Below, in pieces: positions 26,481-35,685 of a stretch of DNA of 64,000 bases. The notes under the pieces are model-generated. The model was not told the DNA's origin. It ran no database searches and saw only the letters and a list, made by a program, of their open reading frames with translations. This stretch comes from Devosia sp. 66-14 (GTDB lineage Bacteria > Pseudomonadota > Alphaproteobacteria > Rhizobiales > Devosiaceae), in assembly GCA_001899085.1 (NCBI GenBank), contig MKVB01000001.1, positions 768,281 through 832,280 on the forward strand, read 5' to 3'. The position numbers were made by a program, and so were the translations under genes. Positions within the stretch are counted from its first letter, which is position 1. Each line of letters opens with the position of its first letter.

Positions 26481-26582
26481 TTTTGGCGGTTCTTGAGGGC
26501 ATTTGGCGGCCCATGCGTTGATTTGGCGGTTCTTGCGCGAATCCTGCTTGAACAGATCGTGTAGAACGGTATACGTAGAACG
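26481..26582. promoter_or_regulatory. Phased direct repeats between LacI gene and rhamnosidase
   Basis: TTTGGCGG occurs three times at exactly 20-bp spacing (starting 26482, 26502 and 26522). The outer two extend to TTTGGCGGTTCTTG. Closer to the rhamnosidase, GTAGAACG is repeated at 26561 and 26575, separated by the palindrome GTATAC. Phased direct repeats suggest an activator bound on one face of the helix, rather than the single palindrome expected for LacI. Confidence 0.55.
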
Positions 26583-26647
26583 TCACACGTTGATCGGTAG
26601 CCGAAGGCGTCGGACGGACCGAAACAGGTCCCTGGGAGGATGCAAAA

Positions 26648-29002
26648 GTGAACGAGACGATGCTCATCCGGGCAGGTGAAGCCGTATCCAGCCAAGGCGC
26701 CTGGGTCGCCGACATGATCCATCCAAGCGTCGACCAGGGCGTCGGCACGCAGTCGTCGTTCCTGCGCAAGAGCTTCAAGCTGACGTCGCGCGGTGGTGCC
26801 GCAACGCTCAGGATCAGCGCGCTCGGCCTCTACCGGGCCTTTATCAACGGCAAGCGGGTCGGCAGCGACCTGCTGACGCCGGGCTGGACCAGCTACTGGG
26901 ACCGCCTGAGCTTCCAGACCTACGATGTCGGAGCGCTGCTGCAGCAGGGCGACAATACCATCGACATCTGGCTGGGCGATGGCTGGTACCGCTCGCGCAT
27001 GATGTGGCCGCGCAACGAGCTGCTCAACACCTGGGGCGACAAGGTCGGCGCCATCGCCGAACTGCGCGGCGCCGACGGCGAACTCATCGTCGGCACCGAC
27101 GCCACCTGGCAGAGCGGCCTCGCCCCGGTGATGAAATCCGGCATCTACTATGGCGAGAATTATGACGCCCGCGCCGAGAATGCGCCGGTCAGCGGTGGCG
27201 CCACCGTGCTTGATGGCTTCGACAAGTCGACGTTGCTGCCGGCCGAAACGGCCGGCGTGCATGAGCTGCCTGCCCTGCCGGTGGTCAACTCCTTCACCGA
27301 TGCCGAGGGCCGTACGGTCTATGATTTCGGCCAGAATGCCGGCGGCTATGTCGCCTTCACCGTCGAAGGTGAAGCCGGCGCCCGGGTCGTCGTCGAGCAT
27401 GCCGAGCTCACCAACCACCTGGGGCAGTTCGACCGCGAAAGCATGCGCTCGGCCGAAGCCCGCATCGAGTATGTGCTGAAGGGCGGCGCGCCCGAGAGCT
27501 ATCGCCCCACCTTCAGCTTCTTCGGCTTCCGCTTCGCCCGCGTCGCCATCGACGGCAAGGCGACGGTCACCGACATCAAGATGATCCCGATCAGCTCGGC
27601 CATCACCCGCACCGCGAACTTCAGTTCCGCCAACCCGCTGGTCAACCGGCTGGTCGAGAATACGGTCTGGTCGCAGCGCTCCAACTTCATCGAGGTGCCG
27701 ACCGACTGCCCGCAGCGCGACGAGCGTCTGGGCTGGACCGGCGATGCGCAGGTCTTCGCGCCCACCGCGTGCTATCTGCATGAGAGCCACGGCATGCTGG
27801 TCAAATATGTGCGCGATCTGATCGCCGACCAGCGGCCCGACGGCGCCATACCGCATGTGGTGCCCGATCCGACCCGCAACCACGAAGACGTGGTGCCGGG
27901 CTTTTACGGCTCGACCGGCTGGGGCGACGCGATCGCCGTCATCCCCTGGACGCTCTACAGCCATTACGGCGACCGGGCGATCCTCGAGGAAGCGCTCCCC
28001 GCCATGGTCAAGTGGAACGACTTCGTCTGGTCGATCAGCAACGGCCCGATCGTCCGTCCGCCGGCCGGCTGGGGCGAGCGCGGTTTCACCTTCGGCGATT
28101 GGCTGCAGCCGCAGGGCGATTTCGCCAAGCCCTATCCGACCATCGGCGACGACGCCGCGGCGACGATCTATCTCTACATTTCCTCGCTGCTTGCCGCCAA
28201 GGCGGCCGAGGTGATCGGCGACCAGGCCCAGGCCAAGCGCCTCAACGACCGCGCCGCCGAGGTGAAGAAGGCGTTCCAGCGCGAGTTCATGACCGCGGCC
28301 GGCCGCATCGGCTACAACGACCAGACCTCCTATGCGCTGGGCTTCCTGTGGGACCTGATCCCGCCCGAGCACTATGAGGCGGCCAAGGGCTACTTCAAGG
28401 AGACCGTTGCGCGCGCCCATGGCCGCATCGGCACCGGCTTCATCGGCACTCCGGCGCTGCTGCCGGCGCTGGTCAAGATCGGCGAGGCCGACCTCGCCGG
28501 CGCGGTGTTCCTGCAGGAGGGACTGCCCGGCTGGCTGTTCCAGGTGAAGATGGGCGCCACCACCATCTGGGAGCGCTGGAATGCGCTCAACGAAGACGGC
28601 GTGGCGTTCGACCCGCAGATGAACAGCTACAACCACTACGCCTATGGCGCGGTGTGCCAGTGGTTGCTCGAAGGCGTCGCAGGCTTCCGCCCCGATCCGG
28701 CCCTGCCCGCCTTCAAGCACATCTACTTTGAGCCCACCATCATCCCGGCCCTGTCGCCGGTCGCCGCCAACCATGACTCGGCCGCCGGCCGGATCGAGGC
28801 GGGCTGGAAGGTCGACGGCAGCAAGGTGACCTACACCATCACGGTGCCCGAGGGGGCCAGCGGCACGCTGGTCCTCGCCGCCGACTACACCGATGCCAGC
28901 GTCGACGGCATCGCCGTCAGCGAGCGCGGCACCGACGGAAAAGCGCGCAGCCTGCTCGCGCCCGGAAAGCACAAGGTGACGTTCCGGATCAGCAAGCCCT
29001 GA
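26648..29002 (+). CDS. Alpha-L-rhamnosidase (GH78)
   Basis: A 784-residue enzyme from GTG 26648 that releases L-rhamnose from rhamnosides. N-terminal beta-sandwich domains include RISALGLYRAFINGKRVGSD and LTPGWTSYWDR. The (alpha/alpha)6 catalytic domain begins near residue 320. The GH78 acid motif DCPQRDERLGWTGD is at 353-366, and the second acidic region GATTIWERWNAL near 636. A C-terminal beta domain follows. No signal peptide is seen, so it acts in the cytoplasm on imported rhamno-oligosaccharides. It is rather short for the family, lacking an extra N-terminal module. It heads the ABC transporter operon. Confidence 0.93.
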   Translation: MNETMLIRAGEAVSSQGAWVADMIHPSVDQGVGTQSSFLRKSFKLTSRGGAATLRISALGLYRAFINGKRVGSDLLTPGWTSYWDRLSFQTYDVGALLQQGDNTIDIWLGDGWYRSRMMWPRNELLNTWGDKVGAIAELRGADGELIVGTDATWQSGLAPVMKSGIYYGENYDARAENAPVSGGATVLDGFDKSTLLPAETAGVHELPALPVVNSFTDAEGRTVYDFGQNAGGYVAFTVEGEAGARVVVEHAELTNHLGQFDRESMRSAEARIEYVLKGGAPESYRPTFSFFGFRFARVAIDGKATVTDIKMIPISSAITRTANFSSANPLVNRLVENTVWSQRSNFIEVPTDCPQRDERLGWTGDAQVFAPTACYLHESHGMLVKYVRDLIADQRPDGAIPHVVPDPTRNHEDVVPGFYGSTGWGDAIAVIPWTLYSHYGDRAILEEALPAMVKWNDFVWSISNGPIVRPPAGWGERGFTFGDWLQPQGDFAKPYPTIGDDAAATIYLYISSLLAAKAAEVIGDQAQAKRLNDRAAEVKKAFQREFMTAAGRIGYNDQTSYALGFLWDLIPPEHYEAAKGYFKETVARAHGRIGTGFIGTPALLPALVKIGEADLAGAVFLQEGLPGWLFQVKMGATTIWERWNALNEDGVAFDPQMNSYNHYAYGAVCQWLLEGVAGFRPDPALPAFKHIYFEPTIIPALSPVAANHDSAAGRIEAGWKVDGSKVTYTITVPEGASGTLVLAADYTDASVDGIAVSERGTDGKARSLLAPGKHKVTFRISKP

Positions 29003-29092
29003 CGGCGGAGGAGCCGGAGGGACGGACGGACTGAGGAAAAACTGCAACCGGCCGCCGGAGGACCCGTGGCGGCCACAAGGGAGGAACTATCA

Positions 29093-30385
29093 ATGCTGAT
29101 GCGCAATCTGACGCGTGCGGCGCTGGCGACCACCGGCATCGTCGTGATCCTTGCGGGCGCCGCGAGCGCGCAGGACAAGGTCAAGCTGACCTTCCTGTTC
29201 GACAATGCGCCCTCTACCGTCGCGATGGCCGAGGCCCTGGCGACAGCGTTCGAGGCCAAGAACCCCAATATCGAGATCGAGACCGAGAGCCGCCCCGGCG
29301 GCGCCGATGGCGACAACCTGATCAAGACCCGCCTCGCCACCAGCGAGATGAGCGACGTCTTCCTCTACAACTCGGGCTCGCTGTTCCAGGCCATCAACCC
29401 GACGCAGAACCTCGTCGATCTCAGCGCCGAGCCGTTCCAGGCCAACGTCATCGACAGCTTCAAGACCGTCGTGACCGGCACCGACGGCAAGGTCTATGGC
29501 GCGCCGATCGGCACCGCCATGGGCGGCGGCATCTTCTACAACATCCCGATCTACAAGGAACTCGGGCTGACCCCGCCGAAATCCTGGGCCGAGTTCATGG
29601 CCAATAACGAGAAGATCAAGGCAGCCGGCAAGACCGCCGTCATCCAGACCTTCGGCGCCACCTGGACCAGCCAGTTGTTCGTGCTCGGCGACTTCTACAA
29701 CGTGCTCGCCGCCGACCCGAACTTCGCCACCGACTATACGGCGGGCAAGGCCAAGTATGCCTCGACGCCCGCCGCCCTCAAGGGCTTCGAGCGGCAGGAA
29801 GAGGTGTTCAAGGCCGGCCTGCTCAACGAAGACTTTGCCGCCGCCACCTTCGAGGACGGCGTGACCAAGGTCGCGACCGGCGAAGGCGCGCATTACCCGA
29901 TGCTCTCCTTCGCCGTCGCCAACATCAAGGAACTGGCGCCCGAGAACATCAACGACGTCGGCTTCTTCGCCATCCCGGGCGACGACGCCGCCAAGAACGG
30001 CCTCACCACCTGGATGCCGGCCGGGCTCTACATCCCCAAGACCACTAAGCACGAGGCCGAGGCCAAGCAGTTTATCGCCTTCGTTGCCAGCGTCGAAGGC
30101 TGCGACATCCAGACCCAGTCCGCCGGCGCCACCGGCCCCTATCTGGTGAAGGGCTGCACGCTGCCAGCCGACGTACCGCCGGCCGTCGCCGACCTGCTGC
30201 CCTACTTCCAGGAGGGCGGCCACTCCGCCCCGGCGCTCGAGTTCCTGTCGCCGATCAAGGGCCCGGCGCTCGAGCAGATCACCGTGGAAGTCGGTTCGGG
30301 CATCCGCGACGCCGCCAGCGGCGCCGCGCTTTATGACGAAGACGTCAAGAAGCAGGCCCAGCAGCTCGGCCTGCCCGGCTGGTAA
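29093..30385 (+). CDS. Sugar ABC transporter substrate-binding protein
   Basis: A 430-residue periplasmic binding protein of the MalE/UgpB type. I start it at ATG 29093 (after GGGAGGAAC), which gives a clean signal peptide ending GAASA-QDK. The mature protein contains IEIETESRPGGADGDNLIKT and the cluster-B type NNEKIKAAGKTAVIQTFG region (landmark KAAGKTAV). YIPKTTKHEAEAKQFIAFVAS lies near the C-terminus. Located between the rhamnosidase and two permeases, it most likely binds a rhamnose-containing oligosaccharide. Confidence 0.92.
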   Translation: MLMRNLTRAALATTGIVVILAGAASAQDKVKLTFLFDNAPSTVAMAEALATAFEAKNPNIEIETESRPGGADGDNLIKTRLATSEMSDVFLYNSGSLFQAINPTQNLVDLSAEPFQANVIDSFKTVVTGTDGKVYGAPIGTAMGGGIFYNIPIYKELGLTPPKSWAEFMANNEKIKAAGKTAVIQTFGATWTSQLFVLGDFYNVLAADPNFATDYTAGKAKYASTPAALKGFERQEEVFKAGLLNEDFAAATFEDGVTKVATGEGAHYPMLSFAVANIKELAPENINDVGFFAIPGDDAAKNGLTTWMPAGLYIPKTTKHEAEAKQFIAFVASVEGCDIQTQSAGATGPYLVKGCTLPADVPPAVADLLPYFQEGGHSAPALEFLSPIKGPALEQITVEVGSGIRDAASGAALYDEDVKKQAQQLGLPGW

Positions 30386-30459
30386 TCGCGCCATCTGCGT
30401 GTGAGAATCGGCGTCCGGCCTCATCGGCCGGACGCCAATCTGTCGGAGGGAGGACGGGT

Positions 30460-31374
30460 ATGGCAGTCGCGGTCGCTGAAGGTTCGGTACCCATCGCCAA
30501 AGCGCGGCGCAGGTCGCGTACCGCGGGCCTCTATCCGAGCTGGTTCTACCTGCCGGCGGCCATCATCTTCGCCGTGCTGTTCATGCTGCCCACCTTCGCG
30601 TCGCTGTTCTTCAGCCTGACCCGGTGGACGCTGCAGAAAGCCGACTTCATCGGGCTCGAGAACTTCGCCCAGTTCTTTCGCGAGCCGTTCCTGTTCCAGG
30701 GCCTGATCAACACGCTGATCTACGGCGTCGTCACCTCGGGTCTCAAGGTGGTGCTGGGCATGCTGCTGGCGCTGCTCCTCACCTCCGACATCTTCGGCCG
30801 CGGCTATCTGCGCGCCGTGGTGTTCTTTCCCGTGCTGGTCTCGACCGTCGGCGTCGGCATCACCTTCACCGCCATGATGCACCCCACCCAGGGGCTGATC
30901 AACGAGACGCTGGCCTCGATCGGCATCAAGGGGCCGGGCTGGCTCACCGACCCGCGCTTCGCCCTCTATTCGGTGGCGCTGGTCGATGTGTGGAAGGGCG
31001 TCGGGCTCGCCACCGTCATCTACATCGCCGGCATCGTCTCGATCCCGCTCGAGTACTACGAGGCCGCCAAGATCGACGGCGCCACCGCCTGGCAGCGCTT
31101 CTGGACCGTCACCCTGCCGTTGGTGCAACCGGCCACCGCCACGGTGGTGATCCTCAGCTTCATCGGCGGTTTGCGCTCGTTCGACCTGATCTGGGCGATG
31201 ACCAAAGGCGGGCCCGGCTTCACCTCCGACGTCATCGCCTCGGTGATCTACAAGCAGTACCAGGCCGGCTTCTACGGCCTCTCCACCGCCGGCAACGTCG
31301 TGCTGTTCGTCATGGTGGCGCTGATCATCGTGCCGCTCTCGCTGTTCCTCAATCGCCAGGAGGTGGACCGGTGA
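30460..31374 (+). CDS. Sugar ABC transporter permease (MalF/UgpA-type)
   Basis: A 304-residue inner-membrane permease with six helices after a basic cytoplasmic N-terminus (KARRRSRT). The EAA loop reads EYYEAAKIDGATAWQRFWTVTLPL near residue 205. It is followed by the GTGA-overlapping second permease, so the two are translationally coupled and form the heterodimeric channel. No ATPase gene is present in the operon; such systems in alphaproteobacteria often use a shared MsmK/UgpC-type ATPase encoded elsewhere. Confidence 0.93.
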   Translation: MAVAVAEGSVPIAKARRRSRTAGLYPSWFYLPAAIIFAVLFMLPTFASLFFSLTRWTLQKADFIGLENFAQFFREPFLFQGLINTLIYGVVTSGLKVVLGMLLALLLTSDIFGRGYLRAVVFFPVLVSTVGVGITFTAMMHPTQGLINETLASIGIKGPGWLTDPRFALYSVALVDVWKGVGLATVIYIAGIVSIPLEYYEAAKIDGATAWQRFWTVTLPLVQPATATVVILSFIGGLRSFDLIWAMTKGGPGFTSDVIASVIYKQYQAGFYGLSTAGNVVLFVMVALIIVPLSLFLNRQEVDR

Positions 31375-32198
31375 GGCACGCCCAGCGCTACATCTTTGGC
31401 GGCATCGCCATCGCGGCCTCGGTGGTCGTCTTCCTCGTGCCGTTCGCTTTCATCATCCTGACTGCCGTCAAGGACCGGCGACAGGCGGCGACCCGCTCGT
31501 TCGACTGGCCGACCAGCTGGCACTTCTGGGACAACCTGGTCGAGGTGGTGCGCACGCAGGATTTCATGCTGGTCACCGCCTTCGTCAACTCGATCATCCT
31601 GACCGTCGCCAGCGTCACCCTGCTGGTGGTGCTGGGCGCCATGGTGGGCTTCGTGCTGCAGCGCCGGCCATCGCGCTGGACGCCGATCGTCAACTTCCTG
31701 GTGCTGGCCGGGCTGATCATCCCGCCGGCCGTGGTGCCCACCATCTGGGTGCTGCAGTCGGTCGGCCTGTTCAAGACCCTGCACGGCATGATCCTGATCG
31801 AAGTCGCCTACGGGCTGAGCTTCACCATCCTGCTGTTCCGCGCCTTCGTCGCCACCATCCCGAGGGAACTCGACGAGGCGGCGATCATCGACGGCGCCGG
31901 GCCGTTGCGGCTGTTCTTCCAGGTGGTACTGCCGCTGCTGAAGCCGGTGGTGGTGACGGTGATCGTGGTGCAGTCGGTAGCGATCTTCAACGATTTCACC
32001 AACCCGCTCTACTACCTGCCGGGCAAGCAGAACGTCACCGTGCAGCTGACGCTGTTCAACTTCCAGGGCCAGTTCAACACCTCGCTGCACCTGCTCTTCA
32101 TGAACATCCTCCTGATTACCATCCCGCCGCTGATCGTCTATCTGTTCTTCAACAGGCAGATCGTGGCGGGGATGACCGCGGGCGCGGTGAAGGGATAA
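31371..32198 (+). CDS. Sugar ABC transporter permease (MalG-type)
   Basis: A 275-residue permease from GTG 31371, overlapping the first permease by four bases (GTGA). Six helices; the EAA loop is ELDEAAIIDGAGPLRLFFQVVLPL, with landmarks DEAAIIDGAG and VLPLL. The C-terminus FFNRQIVAGMTAGAVKG is the typical MalG-like ending. It completes the rhamnoside import system with the binding protein at 29093. A REP-like inverted repeat follows the gene instead of a normal terminator. Confidence 0.93.
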   Translation: MRHAQRYIFGGIAIAASVVVFLVPFAFIILTAVKDRRQAATRSFDWPTSWHFWDNLVEVVRTQDFMLVTAFVNSIILTVASVTLLVVLGAMVGFVLQRRPSRWTPIVNFLVLAGLIIPPAVVPTIWVLQSVGLFKTLHGMILIEVAYGLSFTILLFRAFVATIPRELDEAAIIDGAGPLRLFFQVVLPLLKPVVVTVIVVQSVAIFNDFTNPLYYLPGKQNVTVQLTLFNFQGQFNTSLHLLFMNILLITIPPLIVYLFFNRQIVAGMTAGAVKG

Positions 32199-32219
32199 GC
32201 GCTGGCAGCGCCCCAGCGT

Positions 32220-32333
32220 CCCCTCTCCCTTGGGGGGAGAGGGTCAGGGTGAGGGGGCCTTGCGGCAAGCGCCGAGCGTGGAAAAGGCCCCCTCACCCGG
32301 GCCTCCGGCCCGACCTCTCCCCCAAGGGAGAGG
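32220..32333. repeat. REP/BIME-like palindromic element
   Basis: The left arm (32220-32259), beginning CCCCTCTCCCTTGGGG, is mirrored by the right arm (32286-32333), which ends CCCAAGGGAGAGG. The right arm has an extra small hairpin GGGCCTCCGGCCC that is not in the left. A loop of about 26 nt separates the arms. Such intergenic palindromes are dispersed in many proteobacterial genomes. Here it sits between the ABC operon and an MFS gene and may act as a transcript end. Confidence 0.8.
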
Positions 32334-32412
32334 TGATCCGTGCCCCAACGCCACTCCAGCACAAAATCATCCACCTCATCCTATTCGCCGATACCCGCCG
32401 CTCGCGATTGAT

Positions 32413-32427
32413 GTATTGGTACCATAC
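32413..32427. promoter_or_regulatory. Quasi-palindrome before the MFS exporter
   Basis: GTATTGGTACCATAC is symmetric at five of seven pairs and lies 20 bp before the MFS start, overlapping the expected promoter. It resembles GntR/TetR-type half-sites, but no such regulator gene is adjacent. Confidence 0.35.
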
Positions 32428-32447
32428 TAGTCATTTGCATCCTCGCC

Positions 32448-33863
32448 ATGTCCTCACCGCTCAGCCCACACGCCCGCAACGTCGCCCTCGTGGTCGCCGC
32501 CACGCTGTTCATGCAGTTTCTGGATGGGGTGATCATCGTCACCGCCCTGCCCCGCATGGCGCTCGATTTCAACGTCGGCACGCTCGAGATGAGCCTCGGC
32601 GTCACCATCTACATGCTGGCGGTCGCGGTCTGCATTCCCGCGGCGGCCTGGCTTTCCGACCGGTTCGGCGCGCGTCGCGTCTTCGTCGTGGCCATCGCGC
32701 TGTTCACGCTGACCTCCATCGCCTGCGGCATGGCGCAGGATCTCGGCCAGTTCGCCATCGCGCGCGCCCTGCAGGGCGCCAGCAGTTCGGTGCTGTTCCC
32801 GGTGGGACGCATCATCGTGCTGCGCACGGCGCAGAAATCCGAGATCGTCGCCGCAATCGGCCTCACCATCTGGCCGGCACTGTTCGCGCCCGTGCTCGGT
32901 CCGGCGCTGGGCGGCTTCATCACCGAATACATCTCCTGGCACTGGAACTTCTGGATCAACATCCCGCTCGGCATCATCGGCATGGTGCTGGTGCTGGCCA
33001 TTGTGCCCAAGGACACCGAGTTCGCCGATCGGCCGTTCGACGGCATCGGGTTCGTGCTGACCGGCATCACCCTGGGCTGCCTGCTCTATGGCTTTGACGC
33101 GCTGGTCCAGGGCGGCTTGCCGGTCTGGCTGTCGGCGCTGCTGATCGCTGTCGGCCTCGCCACCGGCACCGCGGCAGTGCTCTGGCTGCTGCGGGCCGAG
33201 CACCCGCTGATCGATTTGCGGACGCTTGGCATCCGCACCTTCGCCGCCACCGACGCCAAGGCCGGCGCCATCCTGCGGACCGCGATCAACGCCACGCCTT
33301 TCCTGCTGCCCCTGATGTTCCAGGTCGCCTATGGCATGGATGCCCTGAGTGCCGGCGGCCTCGTCGTGATCTATTTCTTCGGCAACCTCGCCATCAAGGC
33401 GGTAACGACGCCGACACTGCGCCGCTTCGGCTTTCGCAGTATCCTGACGGTCAACGGCGTCCTCGCCGGCGTCTCCGTCGCTGCCTGTGGTCTGCTCGGG
33501 CCACAGACGCCCTACCTCTTCACCGCGGCCGTGCTGTTCGTCGCCGGCGCCACTCGATCGATGCAGTTTACCGCCCTGGCGACGCTGGCCTTCGCCGACG
33601 TGGACGCCAAACAGCGCAGCTCCGCCACCACGATTTCCAGCATGTCGCAGCAGCTCTCGATGGTGTTCGGGGTGGCCATCGCCGCCGGCTGCCTCAATCT
33701 CAGCCAGATGTGGCGGGGGGCGCCGACGCTCGGGGTAATCGACTTCCAGGTCGCCTACCTCGTCATGGGGCTGATCATCATCGTCTGCGCCCTGCAGCTG
33801 CTCACGCTCGAACGCAATGCCGGCGCCGAGGTCTCCGGCCATCGCCGCCCCCAGGCGGCCTGA
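32448..33863 (+). CDS. MFS transporter, DHA2 (14-helix) drug exporter family
   Basis: A 471-residue major facilitator with about 14 hydrophobic helices. Family motifs are LDGVIIVTALPRMALDF in helix 1 (DHA2 motif D1-like), WLSDRFGARRVF (motif A) and ARALQGASSSVLFPVGR (motif B). GPALGGFITEYISWHWNFWIN matches motif C (landmarks GPALGGFI and WHWNFWIN). It probably exports hydrophobic or cationic toxicants by proton antiport. It follows a REP-like element, and no dedicated regulator is adjacent. Confidence 0.92.
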   Translation: MSSPLSPHARNVALVVAATLFMQFLDGVIIVTALPRMALDFNVGTLEMSLGVTIYMLAVAVCIPAAAWLSDRFGARRVFVVAIALFTLTSIACGMAQDLGQFAIARALQGASSSVLFPVGRIIVLRTAQKSEIVAAIGLTIWPALFAPVLGPALGGFITEYISWHWNFWINIPLGIIGMVLVLAIVPKDTEFADRPFDGIGFVLTGITLGCLLYGFDALVQGGLPVWLSALLIAVGLATGTAAVLWLLRAEHPLIDLRTLGIRTFAATDAKAGAILRTAINATPFLLPLMFQVAYGMDALSAGGLVVIYFFGNLAIKAVTTPTLRRFGFRSILTVNGVLAGVSVAACGLLGPQTPYLFTAAVLFVAGATRSMQFTALATLAFADVDAKQRSSATTISSMSQQLSMVFGVAIAAGCLNLSQMWRGAPTLGVIDFQVAYLVMGLIIIVCALQLLTLERNAGAEVSGHRRPQAA

Positions 33864-33974
33864 GCCCCCCCAAGCAGACGGACGACTGTATTCCGATTGA
33901 CTACATCTATCGCCCTGCTAGCAATTGCTGGAGGGGATACGGGCATCACGTTCCCTCGTCATTTGGGGGACGAG

Positions 33975-34337
33975 ATGAATTCTGTATTTCGCGGCGTCGC
34001 GGCCGCGGCATGTCTTGTACTGCTCGCCGGCTGCAGCGGCGACGCCTGGATTACCGGCGGAGAACTGATCCGCCCGGGGGAGCCGACCGGTACGATCACC
34101 GTCGTCAACGGCACCAGCCGGGTCGTCGACGTGATCCTGATCTCGGAGTGCGGCGCCTCCACCTACGGCCTCGATCGCCTGCCCGACAGCGTCGCCCTCT
34201 CCTCCGGCCAGAGCTACAGCTTCGCCGTTTCCGCCGGCTGCTGGGATGTCGATGCCGGCTCGGTCGGCTACGGCGAGGCGCGGCAGCGCCTGAATGTCGC
34301 CGCGAACGGCATCACCGAGTACACCGTCACCGACTGA
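33975..34337 (+). CDS. Small putative lipoprotein
   Basis: 120 residues from ATG 33975, preceded by GGGGGACGAG. The signal sequence ends with the lipobox LLAGC, so Cys20 would be lipidated and the protein anchored in the envelope. The mature part is beta-rich with TGTITVVNGTSRVVDVILIS and two further Cys residues (SECGAS and SAGCWD) that could form a disulfide. I do not recognise a family. An upstream in-frame start at 33897 would bury the signal peptide. Confidence 0.8.
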   Translation: MNSVFRGVAAAACLVLLAGCSGDAWITGGELIRPGEPTGTITVVNGTSRVVDVILISECGASTYGLDRLPDSVALSSGQSYSFAVSAGCWDVDAGSVGYGEARQRLNVAANGITEYTVTD

Positions 34338-34410
34338 GACGACTGACCTCGTCGCCCGCGAGGCTGCCGCTCCACCGCGGGCCCCGCGGCACTGCCACGA
34401 CCAATCACTT

Positions 34411-34428
34411 CATCGGCACTTGCCGATG
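34411..34428. promoter_or_regulatory. Inverted repeat upstream of the OYE gene
   Basis: CATCGGCA-CT-TGCCGATG is a perfect 8-bp inverted repeat 58 bp before the old-yellow-enzyme start. Position and symmetry fit an operator, but no cognate regulator is identified. Confidence 0.4.
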
Positions 34429-34485
34429 GAGGACGCTCGGTGCATGGTGCTGCCGACTTCAACGTAAGCGCAGCAAACCTCCTAC

Positions 34486-35613
34486 ATGTCCCAGCTTTTC
34501 TCGCCGTTCACACTGCGTGGCCTGACCATGCGCAATCGCACGGTCATCGCGCCGATGTGCCAATATTCGGCTCAGCACGGCCTCGCCAACGACTGGCACT
34601 TCGTGCATCTGGGCCGCTTCGCCCTCGGCGGGTTCGGCCTCGTCATTCTCGAGGCGACCGGCGTCACCCCGGAAGGCCGCATCTCCTATGGCGACCTCGG
34701 TCTGTGGAACGATGAGCAGATCGCCCCGCTCGCCCATATCGTGAAATTCCTCAAGGCCGAGGGCGCGGCCACCGGCATCCAGCTCGGCCATGCCGGCCGC
34801 AAGGCGGCGACGCCGATCTGGTGGCGCGGCGGCTTCAACGAGACCGAAGCCGACAAGCTTGAATACGGCTACGAGACCTGGGTGCCGGAAGCTCCAAGCG
34901 CCGAGCGCCACGCCGACAATCCGAGCTACCAGATGCCGGTGGCGCTCGACCAGGCAGGGATCCAGCGCGTCGTACAGGGCTTTGCCGATGCCGCCCGCCG
35001 TGCCGACCAGGCCGGCTTCGACACCGTCGAGATCCACGGCGCGCATGGCTACCTGATCAGCCAGTTCCTTTCCCCGATCGCCAACCACCGCACCGACGCC
35101 TATGGCGGCAGCCGCGAGAACCGCATGCGCTTCGCGCTCGAGGTTACCGAGGCCGTGCGGGAAGCCTGGCCCAGGGACAAGCCGCTGATCGTTCGCCTGT
35201 CGGTGACCGACGGCAGCCCGGGCGGCTGGGGCGTGGAAGATTCGATCGCCCTGTCGCGTGAGATGCAGGCATTGGGTGTCGACATGATCCACTGCTCGTC
35301 GGGCGGCTTCGACGGCTACGGGCTGAAGGCGGCGCCGCTCTACCAGGTCGAACTGTCCAAGGCCATTCGGGCGGCCGGCGTGCCGACCATTGCGGTCGGC
35401 CTGATCGACGATCCGCATGATGCCGAGCGCATCCTCGAACAGGGCGAGGCCGATCTGGTCGCCTTTGCCCGCACCGCGCTCGAGGATCCCAACTGGGCCG
35501 TGCACGCCCGCCATGTCCTCGAAGGTGGCGGCGACGCCTACCAGTTGTGGCCCAAGCAGGCCCGCAACCGCATTCGTGATCGCGATCGCGCCCTGGGTGC
35601 TCGTCAGTCATAA
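34486..35613 (+). CDS. NADH:flavin oxidoreductase (old yellow enzyme, YqjM/XenA-like)
   Basis: A 375-residue FMN-dependent ene-reductase. The N-terminus FSPFTLRGLTMRNRTVIAPMCQYSA carries the YqjM-class Cys-Gln-Tyr (CQY) motif. GIQLGHAGRKAATP holds FMN contacts, and HGAHGYLISQFLSP has the substrate-binding His pair with spacing typical of the class. DAYGGSRENRMRF and DLVAFARTALEDPNW are also diagnostic. It reduces activated alkenes such as quinones, nitro compounds or enals. It appears as a single gene. Confidence 0.93.
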   Translation: MSQLFSPFTLRGLTMRNRTVIAPMCQYSAQHGLANDWHFVHLGRFALGGFGLVILEATGVTPEGRISYGDLGLWNDEQIAPLAHIVKFLKAEGAATGIQLGHAGRKAATPIWWRGGFNETEADKLEYGYETWVPEAPSAERHADNPSYQMPVALDQAGIQRVVQGFADAARRADQAGFDTVEIHGAHGYLISQFLSPIANHRTDAYGGSRENRMRFALEVTEAVREAWPRDKPLIVRLSVTDGSPGGWGVEDSIALSREMQALGVDMIHCSSGGFDGYGLKAAPLYQVELSKAIRAAGVPTIAVGLIDDPHDAERILEQGEADLVAFARTALEDPNWAVHARHVLEGGGDAYQLWPKQARNRIRDRDRALGARQS

Positions 35614-35685
35614 TATGACTCTTGCCAAACGCTCCCGGCCCGACCTAAGGTCCCGGCGCCGGGGGCGTCCGGTGGAACATCCAGA

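Noticed and set aside
25394..29047. A 1217-residue open frame on the minus strand
   Set aside because: Only its last 342 residues are a real gene (LacI). The rest is antisense to the rhamnosidase and reflects GC-rich codon bias; it has no domain.
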